Shown here: piece by piece, positions 42,547-64,000 of the stretch
How positions within the stretch are numbered: the first letter of the stretch is position 1
How the letters are laid out: each line of letters starts with the position of its first letter
DNA from: Streptomyces sp. NRRL B-1347
GTDB lineage: Bacteria; Actinomycetota; Actinomycetes; Streptomycetales; Streptomycetaceae
NCBI RefSeq assembly: GCF_000720325.1
Contig: NZ_JOJM01000037.1
Location: forward strand, 1-64,000
DNA: 64,000 nucleotides
Direction of reading: 5' to 3'
Notes under the pieces: model-generated
The model's input: only the letters and a program-made list of their open reading frames with translations
What the model was told of the DNA's origin: nothing
Database searches by the model: none
Translations under genes and position numbers: made by a program

Positions 42547-43200
42547 TCAGTCGCCTTCGCCGTCGCGTTCACGGCGCTGCGCGCGGCGGCACGTGCCGGT
42601 GAAGACGTGGTCGAGCTGGTCGCCCAGGGCGGCGAGGACCGCCGGTTCGGGCGTGCCGCCCGGGTCGATGTGCGCGTGCAGGGCGAGCCCTTCCGCGCAC
42701 GCGACGATCCGCAGGGCCTGGCCGGTGGCGTCGACCCCCTGGGCCACCTCGCCGCACGCCGTGCCGTTCTCGATGGCCCGGGCGACGCGTGTGCGGATGC
42801 CCGCGAGGGTCCGGCTCTGGACGGCGGCGAGGCGGGAGTTGTGGGCGGCCTGGTCCGCGAAGGCGAGGCGGACCAGGAACTCGGCGCGGCGGGCTTCGTC
42901 GAGCGGCATCAGTTCGGCCAGGGCCTGTCGCAGCATCGCGGCGATGGTGCGGCCCTCGGCCTCGCCGCGGTCGACCAGTTCCTCGACCCGCGCGGTGAAG
43001 CGCGCGTTGACGCGCGTGAACGTGGCCAGCAGCATCTCGTCCTTCGCCGTGAAGTAGTGCTGCACCAGGCCCACGGACACGCCTGCTTCGGCGGCGGTCC
43101 GCGCGACGGTCACGGCGGTCAGGCCGTCCCGCACGATCAGGCGCTGGACGGCGTCGGTGATCTGCCCCTGGCGGGCGTCATGGTCGGCGACTCTCGGCAC
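42547..43200 (-). CDS. TetR-family repressor
   Basis: 217 residues from GTG 43200. N-terminal HTH GLTAVTVARTAAEAGVSVGLVQHYFTAKDEML (split, about 26-58) is the TetR DNA-binding helix set. The C-terminal all-helical ligand domain ends with CAEGLALHAHIDP (about 168-180). Divergent from the serine hydrolase at 43261 with 60 bp between, an arrangement in which TetR proteins usually repress themselves and the divergent gene. It is also upstream of the LuxC/LuxE operon on the same strand. Confidence 0.9.
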   Translation of the reverse strand: MPRVADHDARQGQITDAVQRLIVRDGLTAVTVARTAAEAGVSVGLVQHYFTAKDEMLLATFTRVNARFTARVEELVDRGEAEGRTIAAMLRQALAELMPLDEARRAEFLVRLAFADQAAHNSRLAAVQSRTLAGIRTRVARAIENGTACGEVAQGVDATGQALRIVACAEGLALHAHIDPGGTPEPAVLAALGDQLDHVFTGTCRRAQRRERDGEGD

Positions 43201-43206
43201 GTGAAG

Positions 43207-43238
43207 ACGGTACCGTGCGCTATAACCGTACGCATATA
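43207..43238. promoter_or_regulatory. candidate TetR operator / divergent promoter
   Basis: The 60-bp spacer holds a perfect 10-bp palindrome ACGGTACCGT (43207-43216) and an imperfect GTAC-centred repeat TATA-N3-GTAC-N3-TATA (43221-43238), overlapping the only AT-rich, -10-like stretch (CATATATTGC). Size and place suit autoregulation by TetR and control of the hydrolase. Confidence 0.5.
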
Positions 43239-43260
43239 TTGCTACCGGAGGGAGCCTTCG

Positions 43261-44460
43261 ATGATCCGACGTCGCTCAACCCGCTTACTGGGAACGGTGC
43301 TTGCGCTCGCCTTCCTGCTGCCGTCCGGGGTGGCCGCGGCCGGCCCGGCCGGTGGCGGTCGGGCACCCGGTCACGACCGTGCCCCGCGAGATCCGGTGCT
43401 GCAGGAACTGGCCGACCGGGTGGTGGCCGATCCGCAGCCCAACCCCGGCGCGTTCCTGCTCGCCCGCGACGGCGCGAAGGACCGCTTCGGCGCGGCGGGC
43501 GTCGCGGACCGGGCCACCGGCGCCCCGATGGGTCCGGACCTGAGGTTCCGTGCCGGAAGCATCGCCAAGACCTTCACCGCGACGGTCGTCCTGCAACTCG
43601 TGGCCGAGCACCGGCTGCGGCTCGACGACACCGTGCAGCGGCTCCTTCCCGACCAGGTCCGCGCCGACAACGCGCTGTCCGGCGCGCCCATCACCGTCCG
43701 TCAGCTGCTCAACCACACGAGCGGCCTGTACGACTACATCGACGGGCTGCTCCCCCACTTCCGCGCCCTCGACCAGTACTGGCCCCGTGACCAGCTGATC
43801 GGCATCGGCCTCGCCGGGGCCCGGTACTTCCCGGCCCCCGGCACCCGGTTCCGGTACTCCAACACCAACTACCTGCTGCTCGACCTGATCGTCGAGCGGA
43901 TCACCGACCGCGATCTGCGCACCAACCTCGAACGCCGCATCCTCAAGCCCCTGGGCCTGCGGGACACCTCGTACCCGCTGGCGGACACCACCATCGACGG
44001 ACCGCACGCGCACGGCTACGCGGACGTCTCCCGGCTGCTGCCGGACGCGCCGGACCCCACCCGGTTCGACGTCACCTCCCTCAGCCCGTCCGAGGCGGGG
44101 GCCTCGGGCGCCCTCGTGACCACCGCGGCCGACGTGGCCCGCTTCTACCGGGCCCTGCTGCGCGGGCGCCTGCTGCCCCCGGCCGTCCTGCGGCAGATGC
44201 TCGACGACACCGTCCCCACGACGAACGCGCCGCGGCCCGCGGTCGGCTACGGCCTGGGGATGTACGTCTACGCCACGGACTGCGGCCCCGCCTACGGCCA
44301 CGGAGGCAGCGCTCCCGGGTACCTCACCTACGCCCTCACCAGCCGCGACGGGCGCAGGCAGGTCGTGGCCCACACCAACTGGAACCCCCTCGTCGATGCC
44401 GAGATCGACAAGCCCTTCTGGGCCGCCTTCCAGAAGGGCTACTGCCACCGGGCCCGATGA
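43261..44460 (+). CDS. secreted serine hydrolase, class C beta-lactamase / DD-carboxypeptidase fold
   Basis: 399 residues from ATG 43261, with CGGAGGGAG just upstream. Signal peptide to about 27. S-x-x-K motif in RAGSIAKTFTATVVLQLVA (about 98-116), LLNHTSGLYDYID, Y-x-N in FRYSNTNYLLLDL (about 199-211), and third box GHGGSAPGYLTYAL (H-G-G for K-T-G), as in Streptomyces R61 DD-peptidase. It may be a peptidase, beta-lactam/beta-lactone hydrolase or esterase. Between NRPS and LuxC operon, divergent from TetR, it may act on the product or as a resistance/target variant. Paralogue of the hydrolase at 33431. Confidence 0.88.
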   Translation: MIRRRSTRLLGTVLALAFLLPSGVAAAGPAGGGRAPGHDRAPRDPVLQELADRVVADPQPNPGAFLLARDGAKDRFGAAGVADRATGAPMGPDLRFRAGSIAKTFTATVVLQLVAEHRLRLDDTVQRLLPDQVRADNALSGAPITVRQLLNHTSGLYDYIDGLLPHFRALDQYWPRDQLIGIGLAGARYFPAPGTRFRYSNTNYLLLDLIVERITDRDLRTNLERRILKPLGLRDTSYPLADTTIDGPHAHGYADVSRLLPDAPDPTRFDVTSLSPSEAGASGALVTTAADVARFYRALLRGRLLPPAVLRQMLDDTVPTTNAPRPAVGYGLGMYVYATDCGPAYGHGGSAPGYLTYALTSRDGRRQVVAHTNWNPLVDAEIDKPFWAAFQKGYCHRAR

Positions 44461-44489
44461 CCGGGCCCCCTCGGGCCGGTGCCGTGGCC

Positions 44490-44525
44490 CACTGCCGCCG
44501 GGGCGCGAACGCCCCGGCGGTGGTG
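44490..44525. terminator. strong hairpin after the NRPS gene
   Basis: 16-bp stem (44490-44505 with 44510-44525; 14 Watson-Crick and 2 G-U pairs) closed by a CGAA tetraloop, ending 3 bp from the NRPS stop. It sits between the convergent hydrolase and NRPS genes and likely serves both. Confidence 0.85.
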
Positions 44526-44527
44526 CC

Positions 44528-59233
<14,706 letters not shown>

Positions 59234-59709
59234 TGCTCGTCACTACTCGTCAAAAGAGAAAAAGCGTCAACGGGATCGAGACGGGGAAAGAGGAACCCAT
59301 GCCACTTGACCCACCCTCACAACATCCCTTCAAGGGATTGCGCAGGTGAGGGACCACCCCCCGTACCCTCAGCGCATGTTCCGCGCGGCCTTGCCGCTCG
59401 GGATGAGTTCCGGATCCGAATCCCCCATTCCGGAACTGCCCGCCTCTGGCTGACCGGAGGGCGGCCCATACATGCCACGTGAAGGTAGCGAAGAACCTAG
59501 CTCAGCGACCGCTACGGGTACAGCTCCCACTCGATTCCCCCGGCAACTCCCATATGCGCCGGTGAGTTGCGTCCCGGCGACAGTACAGAGAAATCATCCG
59601 GCGCCTTCTGCCGCGCCTTTGCCGGCGGCGCAGCGGCCGGGCGGCCCGAGCCGGTCGATGCGCGCGGGCACGAGGCTGCGGACGGTGCCGGTCACTCGCC
59701 GCCTCTCTT
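59234..59709. other. upstream region of the NRPS gene
   Basis: About 480 bp between NRPS and kcsA (both minus strand); no convincing gene. Next to the start codon is a 10-bp direct repeat (TCGTCACTGC, TCGTCACTAC, then TCGTCA; 59228-59253). TTGACG boxes on the minus strand lie at 59270-59265 and 59253-59248; if the first is a -35, transcription would begin almost at the GTG, implying a leaderless message, which would explain the missing SD. Also present: AGTTCCGGA/TCCGGAACT inverted repeat (59406-59414 and 59429-59437). Confidence 0.5.
59324..59338. promoter_or_regulatory. candidate operator ATCCCTT-C-AAGGGAT
   Basis: Perfect 7-1-7 palindrome about 90 bp upstream of the NRPS start, in the position of an activator or repressor site. 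No regulator gene beside the NRPS except TetR at 43200 is known to act on it; binding is inferred from symmetry and place. Confidence 0.5.
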
Positions 59710-59781
59710 GATGTCGCGCTTGATGTCTCGCTAGATGTCTCTCGTGGTGTCTCTCGTGGTGTCGTCTTCGGCGTCTCGCTC
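59710..59781. repeat. 12-bp tandem repeat, 6 units, spanning the kcsA stop codon
   Basis: Six degenerate 12-bp units (GATGTCNCNCNT type) at 59710-59781. On the minus strand they encode TRDT, TRDI, then the stop TAG (59731-59733), and continue in frame as RDIKRDIK. The stop arises by base change within a repeat, so the channel's end is set by the array. Confidence 0.8.
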
Positions 59782-60291
59782 GTCGTCCACCCCTTGGGCC
59801 GTCAGCATCCGTTCGAGGCGGTCGAAGCGTTCGTGCAGGGCGCGGGCGGTGTCGTCGCGCAGGGCGCGCGCCTCCCGCTCGGCGCTCCGGACCAGGTGGT
59901 GGCGCCGCTGCTCACGGCCGACGAACCAGGTGGCCAGTGCGGCGGTCATCACGCCGTACGTGGTGATGCCGACCCCCATCACCACCGCGCCGACGACGCG
60001 GCCCCACAGGGTGACCGGGTAGAAGTCGCCGTAGCCGACGGTGGTCGCCGTCTCGATCGACCACCACAGGGCCTTCGGGTAGGTGGTGAGGTTGGCGTTC
60101 CGCGCACCGTGCTCGGCGGCGACCACGGCCCAGGAGCCGACCGCCATCGTCACGGCGAGCACGACGGTGGCCCCGCCTGCCGCCTTCAGATGCAGCGAGC
60201 GGTCTCCGCGACCTTCGTGCCCCTCGCGACCTTCACGGCCTTCGCGGCCGAGCAGCAGCGCGACCGCCCTGGTGAGGAATCCCGGCAGCAT
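59731..60291 (-). CDS. kcsA: pH-gated potassium channel KcsA
   Basis: 186 residues from ATG 60291. Close match to S. lividans KcsA: LPGFLTRAVALLLGR start, LHLKAAGGATV (pH-sensor His retained), outer helix, pore helix ALWWSIETAT with the Glu71 equivalent, filter TVGYGD, FYPVTLWGR, inner helix VGITTYGVMTAALATWFVGREQ, and cytoplasmic ALHERFDRLERML bundle. Two insertions are unusual: GREGREGREGHEGRG after the N-terminal amphipathic helix, encoded by 9-bp repeats, and a repeat-encoded acidic TRDTTRDI tail. Tetrameric inner-membrane K+ channel opened by acid cytoplasm. Divergent from the metalloprotease. Confidence 0.95.
   Translation of the reverse strand: MLPGFLTRAVALLLGREGREGREGHEGRGDRSLHLKAAGGATVVLAVTMAVGSWAVVAAEHGARNANLTTYPKALWWSIETATTVGYGDFYPVTLWGRVVGAVVMGVGITTYGVMTAALATWFVGREQRRHHLVRSAEREARALRDDTARALHERFDRLERMLTAQGVDDERDAEDDTTRDTTRDI
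60205..60249. repeat. 9-bp tandem repeat, 5 units, in kcsA N-terminal region
   Basis: Five 9-bp units (60205-60249), consensus TTCGCGGCC on the plus strand, coding GRE, GRE, GRE, GHE, GRG on the minus strand. Absent from the S. lividans KcsA sequence as I recall it (GRHGSALHW there). Confidence 0.85.
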
Positions 60292-60508
60292 GGCCGGATC
60301 CTGCGCGAACCTGCGCTGATGCCGGGGCCGGGCGCGCCCGGGGGTCACACGATCGGGTGATTCCCCGTACGGCACCGCCGCCGTGTTCCGCTGAACGGAA
60401 CGCACGCTGGCCGTCCTGCGCACCCCTCGGCAGAGTCGGCATTCCGCGCCTCTGCCTGCACGAGCGCGCCGGGAGAACTCATCGACCCCGCGATCAGAGG
60501 TGGCGCTC

Positions 60509-63355
60509 ATGACCCTCATGCGTCTCACGCTCAACACCGTCTACCTCTTCGAGGAAGAGGAGTCGGGTTCGACCCGCATGGGCCTGTACGTCCGCGTGCT
60601 CGACAACTCCGGCACCCAGGTAGCGGAGTTCCGCTGGAACAGACGCAACGGCGAGGTCGAGGACAACTTCCAGTATCCGCTGGACGGCGACCAGGAATAC
60701 CCGAGCGTCCTGGTCTTCGACATCGGCGGCGAACCGGGCGGGATCGGCCGCCTCCACGTCAAGGCCTACACGGACAACGACGAGCGCTGGCCCGACGAAG
60801 GCCACCACGAGAACTTCCTCGGCGAGGCGGAGGTCGTCTTCGACACCCGCGAGCCGAGCCAGCTCGGCCAGATCCTGCTCGGCCCCACCACCACGGACAA
60901 CGGCAACACCGGCTACGCGGTGACCGGCCTCCTCGAAACCGTGCCGCCACGCGGATTCCGGCACGCACGGCTCGTCTTCAAGGACGTGGTGGTCTTCGAC
61001 GACGAGAACAGCGACTTCACCCACATGGGCCTGTACGTCCGTGCCTTCGCCCCCGCCCAGGGCGGCGCCGAGGCCATCGACCAGGAACTCCTGCGCTGGA
61101 ACAACGGCGGTGACCGCGTCTTCGACGAAGCGCTCTTCCCGCTCGCCAGCGGCCTCCCCTCCCCCGTCACCACCCTGGCCATCGGCGGACCGACCCGGAT
61201 CTGGGTCGAGGCGTACACCCACGACGACGAAGCCTGGCCCAGCGGCGGCGCCTACGAGAACCACCTCGGCCGCGCCATGATCACCATCGACCCGAACGAG
61301 CCCGACACCCTGGGCCGCCACGTCCTCGGCCCCACCCAGACCGACCAGACCCACAACGGCTTCCTGCTCACCATGAGCAGCGAACTCCTGCCGCCCGACG
61401 CCACGCCCGACCTGGAGATCACCGGCGTCGAAGTCACCCAGGCCACCCAGCACTTCACCCCGCCCACGGGCGGCACCCCGCACGCGCTGGCGGCGGGCAA
61501 GGCCACTCTGGTCCGCGTCTACCTCGACTCCGGCATCGACCCGCGCGAGGGCGGCACCGTGAACGGGGTGACCGGGACACTGACCCTCAACGGCGGTTCC
61601 TTCACGACCCGTTCGCTCAATCCGATCACCGCCCGGCCCATCGCCCAGGTGGACCGGGCGCAGATCGGGCACACCCTGAACTTCCTCATCCCCGCGAACC
61701 ACATCACCCCCGGCACCGCCAAGATCCTGGTCCAGGCCGAGGTCGCGGGCACCACCAGCAACCCCATGGAAGTCACCGCCGACATCCGGGCGACGCGGCC
61801 GGTGACCGTCTGGATGGTGCGGGTGTCGACCCCCACCGTCCCCGCGATCAGCGCGGCGCACTACCGCACCGTCTCCGACACCCTCCCCCTGCGGTACCCC
61901 ATCGCCGACACCGGCGGGATCGTCTACCACACGGTTCCTGGCCTCACGGAGATCCACACCACCCGCGACCTCACCAGCGACGGCGGGCAGGAGGACTTCA
62001 TCGACGACCTGGAGGACATCCAGGAAGACCACGGCAACGACGACCAGTTGCTGTACGCGATGCTCCCCCAGGCCGCCCCCATGAGCATCAGGGGCGCGGC
62101 TCGGTACGACGACCACGTGGCGTTCGGGTACGACATCGTGTCCACCTTCGCCCACGAGGTGGGCCATCTGCTGGGTCTCCGGCACGCTCCGTGCGGCGGC
62201 CCGGAGAGCGTCGACGAGGACTTCACCCCGCCCGACGGCCGCACCGGCGAAGTAGGTGTGGAACCGCTGACCCGGACCGTCCACCCGGCCACCGCCGGTG
62301 ACCTGATGAGCTACTGCGGCGTCAACGACCGCTGGATGAGCGGCTACCACTGGCTACGACTGCTCAACACCCTGTCCGTGCGCGGCGAACAGGCAGACGC
62401 GGCGCCGCCCGAGCGCCCCGTCCACGGCACGGTCCCCGCCGTGCAGACCTCCACCAGCCGGCCGTTCCCGGGCGAGTACGTGCGGATCCGCGGCCGGGTC
62501 ACCCGCTCCGGCACCGTGCGCTGGGGGCCCTGTCTGCGTACGTTCCGCAAACCGTCGCCGCCGCGGACGGTCCCCGGCCCCGCCTACACCGTGTCCGTGG
62601 AGGACTCGGCCGGACGAGTCCTCGCCAGCGCGCCGACCGTCGTGGTCTTCGACCGCCGTGAGCAGCAGGAAGCCCTCTTCGGCGCCCGTCTGCCCTACAC
62701 CGCGCGGGCCCACCGCGTCGTCCTGCGCCGCGACGGCACCGAGCTGGGCGCCATGGTCGTACCGTCCGGACCGCCCCAGTTCATCCTGAACGCACCGCTG
62801 TCCACTCCGGAGATCGACGCCGACGGCGTCCTGCACCTGCGCTGGCAGCGCCTCGACACCGGCGAACCCGAACCCCGCCCCGCCCACACGTACTACGTGC
62901 GGTTCACCAACGCCGACGGCACCTTCGCACCCCGCCCCGGAGTCAACCTCACCGACACGTCCTTCGACCTCGACCTGCGCACCATGCCGGGCCACCGACG
63001 CTGCGTGGTACAGGTCATCGCCACCAACGGCTACCACACGTCGTACGTCCAGACCCCGCCCTTCGCCCTGCCGCCACGACCGCCCGAGCTGCTGCTCGGC
63101 ACCACCGACGGCCCGCTGCTGCACGCACAGGGCAGTTCACCGCAGCACGGCCCGATCACCGGCGCCGACGTGGCCTGGCTCGTCGACGGCCGCGCGGCGA
63201 CGACCGGCGGCTCCTTCGACGTCCGCTCGACCGGCTCCGGGCCCCACGCGATCGCGGTCAGGATCACCGACCGCGACGGCCTGGCCACCACGGCGCCCCT
63301 CGGGAGGTACGACGGCACGAGCGGAGAGCGCCTGCCGGTCTCGCCCGATCAGTAG
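60509..63355 (+). CDS. large metzincin-type metalloprotease with N-terminal domain repeat
   Basis: 948 residues from ATG 60509 (AGAGG 8 nt upstream); GTG 60500 and ATG 60518 are alternatives. Zinc motif H549-E-V-G-H-L-L-G-L-R-H559 (HExxHxxGxxH) with a Met-turn DLM600SY 41 residues after the last His, defining a metzincin fold. Residues about 8-145 and 160-300 are tandem homologous modules sharing TxMGLYVR, (R/L)WN, A-Y-T-(D/H)-(N/D)-(D)-E-x-W-P, E-N-x-L-G and LGPT-TD-NG. After the catalytic part come at least two beta-rich/Fn3- or Ig-like domains (about 670-930). There is no signal peptide, so export, if any, is non-classical. I do not recognise a named family. Divergent from kcsA, 217 bp apart. 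Confidence 0.82.
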   Translation: MTLMRLTLNTVYLFEEEESGSTRMGLYVRVLDNSGTQVAEFRWNRRNGEVEDNFQYPLDGDQEYPSVLVFDIGGEPGGIGRLHVKAYTDNDERWPDEGHHENFLGEAEVVFDTREPSQLGQILLGPTTTDNGNTGYAVTGLLETVPPRGFRHARLVFKDVVVFDDENSDFTHMGLYVRAFAPAQGGAEAIDQELLRWNNGGDRVFDEALFPLASGLPSPVTTLAIGGPTRIWVEAYTHDDEAWPSGGAYENHLGRAMITIDPNEPDTLGRHVLGPTQTDQTHNGFLLTMSSELLPPDATPDLEITGVEVTQATQHFTPPTGGTPHALAAGKATLVRVYLDSGIDPREGGTVNGVTGTLTLNGGSFTTRSLNPITARPIAQVDRAQIGHTLNFLIPANHITPGTAKILVQAEVAGTTSNPMEVTADIRATRPVTVWMVRVSTPTVPAISAAHYRTVSDTLPLRYPIADTGGIVYHTVPGLTEIHTTRDLTSDGGQEDFIDDLEDIQEDHGNDDQLLYAMLPQAAPMSIRGAARYDDHVAFGYDIVSTFAHEVGHLLGLRHAPCGGPESVDEDFTPPDGRTGEVGVEPLTRTVHPATAGDLMSYCGVNDRWMSGYHWLRLLNTLSVRGEQADAAPPERPVHGTVPAVQTSTSRPFPGEYVRIRGRVTRSGTVRWGPCLRTFRKPSPPRTVPGPAYTVSVEDSAGRVLASAPTVVVFDRREQQEALFGARLPYTARAHRVVLRRDGTELGAMVVPSGPPQFILNAPLSTPEIDADGVLHLRWQRLDTGEPEPRPAHTYYVRFTNADGTFAPRPGVNLTDTSFDLDLRTMPGHRRCVVQVIATNGYHTSYVQTPPFALPPRPPELLLGTTDGPLLHAQGSSPQHGPITGADVAWLVDGRAATTGGSFDVRSTGSGPHAIAVRITDRDGLATTAPLGRYDGTSGERLPVSPDQ

Positions 63356-63400
63356 GCGCCCCGGGGCCGTCCGGGCCACCGCGCGCGACCGGGCAACCCG

Positions 63401-64000
63401 TCAGCCCGCCGTCACACGGCCGCCCGTCGGCCGGGTCCCGGAGTCGACGATGTACTCGGCGAGCTCGCGGGACGCGGCGGCGGGCGGCCGGTCTTCGGCG
63501 CGGGACGCGCCCGTGGCGAGCAGGCCGTCGACGAGGATGAGGAGCTGGTCCGCGGCGAAGGCGGGCCGCCGGTGCCCGAGGGCGGTCAATTCGTCCGCGA
63601 ACAGGCCGTGGAGGGTGCGCCGGTAGGCCCGCGTGACCTCGTGGGCCGGGTGGTCCGGGTCGGTGAGCGCGAGGTCGGCGGCCAGATAGCGGCACCCGTG
63701 GAAGTCCGGGGCCGCGGCGATGCGGGCGAGCCGGTCGACGACCTCCAGGAGCCGGGCCCGGGGGTCGTCCCCCGCGTCGTCCATCGCGGCGCGGTACTTC
63801 GCGAGGTCCTCGGCGGTGCTGCGGCGCAGCACCTCGGCGATGAGGCCGTCCTTGCCGCCGAAGTGCTCGTACAGCGAACGCCGGGCGGCACCGGCCGCCT
63901 TGAGCAGCGCGTCCACGCCGACAGCGACGCCCTGGGTGTAGGTCAACTCCTGGGCGGCGAGCAGCAGTCGTTCGCGGGGTCCCGGTTTGGTGGCGGCGGT
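63401..64000 (-). CDS. TetR-family regulator, 5' end cut by window
   Basis: The frame runs to the right edge (… PRERLLLAAQELTYTQG …), so at least 199 residues; start lies outside. HTH part GVDALLKAAGAARRSLYEHFGGKDGLIAEVL (split) has the TetR recognition helix, then an all-helical C-terminal domain (FHGCRYLAADLALTDPDHPAHEV), typical of TetR_C_16/YcdC-like proteins; the region resembles LmrA/YxaF-type C-terminal domains with the conserved Cys (GCRY). Ends 45 bp after the convergent metalloprotease stop. Confidence 0.88.
   Translation of the reverse strand, partial: TAATKPGPRERLLLAAQELTYTQGVAVGVDALLKAAGAARRSLYEHFGGKDGLIAEVLRRSTAEDLAKYRAAMDDAGDDPRARLLEVVDRLARIAAAPDFHGCRYLAADLALTDPDHPAHEVTRAYRRTLHGLFADELTALGHRRPAFAADQLLILVDGLLATGASRAEDRPPAAASRELAEYIVDSGTRPTGGRVTAG

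Noticed and set aside
59472..59711. 79-codon plus-strand frame upstream of the NRPS
   Set aside because: Low-complexity Pro/Arg/Ser protein, no RBS; more likely the NRPS upstream region and the end of the kcsA repeat array.

Overview
The window is high-GC actinobacterial DNA. A kcsA orthologue, several DUF397/DUF5753/DUF3618-type gene families, frequent GTG starts and strongly G/C-biased third codon positions point to Streptomyces or a close relative. I see no tRNA, rRNA or CRISPR array. The left edge carries only the first codons of an IS3-type transposase.

The left part (about 0.3-34.5 kb) is mixed accessory and housekeeping DNA. In order it holds: a lipoprotein and a small secreted protein; a voltage-gated cation channel; PucR, GNAT and anti-sigma-type regulators; an XRE(DUF5753)-DUF397 pair with a SAM methyltransferase; an orphan PaaK; an alpha/beta-hydrolase coupled to an AraC regulator; an acyl-CoA ligase; a membrane protein/histidine kinase/response regulator operon; a VOC protein; and an XRE-NTPase-repeat protein. 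These are followed by a large Ntn acylase, a second acyl-CoA ligase with a nitronate monooxygenase-like enzyme, a FAD monooxygenase behind a perfect 40-bp palindrome, a Tat-exported TagC-like protein, a YihY membrane protein, a three-gene holin-III/DUF3618 operon, a streptogrisin-type protease and a penicillin-binding-protein-like serine hydrolase.

The centre and right (about 34.7-59.7 kb) look like a natural-product locus. Five genes read leftward as one tightly overlapping operon: a PaaK/LuxE-like acyl-adenylating enzyme, an MFS transporter, a GNAT-containing protein, a LuxE-type acyl-protein synthetase, and a fusion of a LuxC-type acyl reductase to another PaaK/LuxE-like domain. Upstream are a TetR gene and a divergent secreted serine hydrolase, then one 4901-residue NRPS gene. 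I read the NRPS as C-A-T / C-A-T-E / C-A*-T / C-A-T-TE. The third A domain lacks its C-terminal subdomain and the usual binding-pocket Asp. The fourth A domain has a threonine code. The thioesterase has a Cys where most have Ser (GHCAG).

A working model is an N-acylated, threonine-ending short peptide whose C-terminus is released by a Cys-thioesterase, with the LuxC/LuxE/PaaK operon supplying or modifying an acyl or aldehyde unit. Whether the operon and the NRPS make one product is inference from adjacency. To the right lie a kcsA potassium channel with unusual coding minisatellites, a large metzincin-type metalloprotease with no signal peptide, and a TetR gene cut by the window end.

Short tandem repeats of 9, 12, 15 and 19 bp recur in and between genes across the window, including inside both ion-channel genes.
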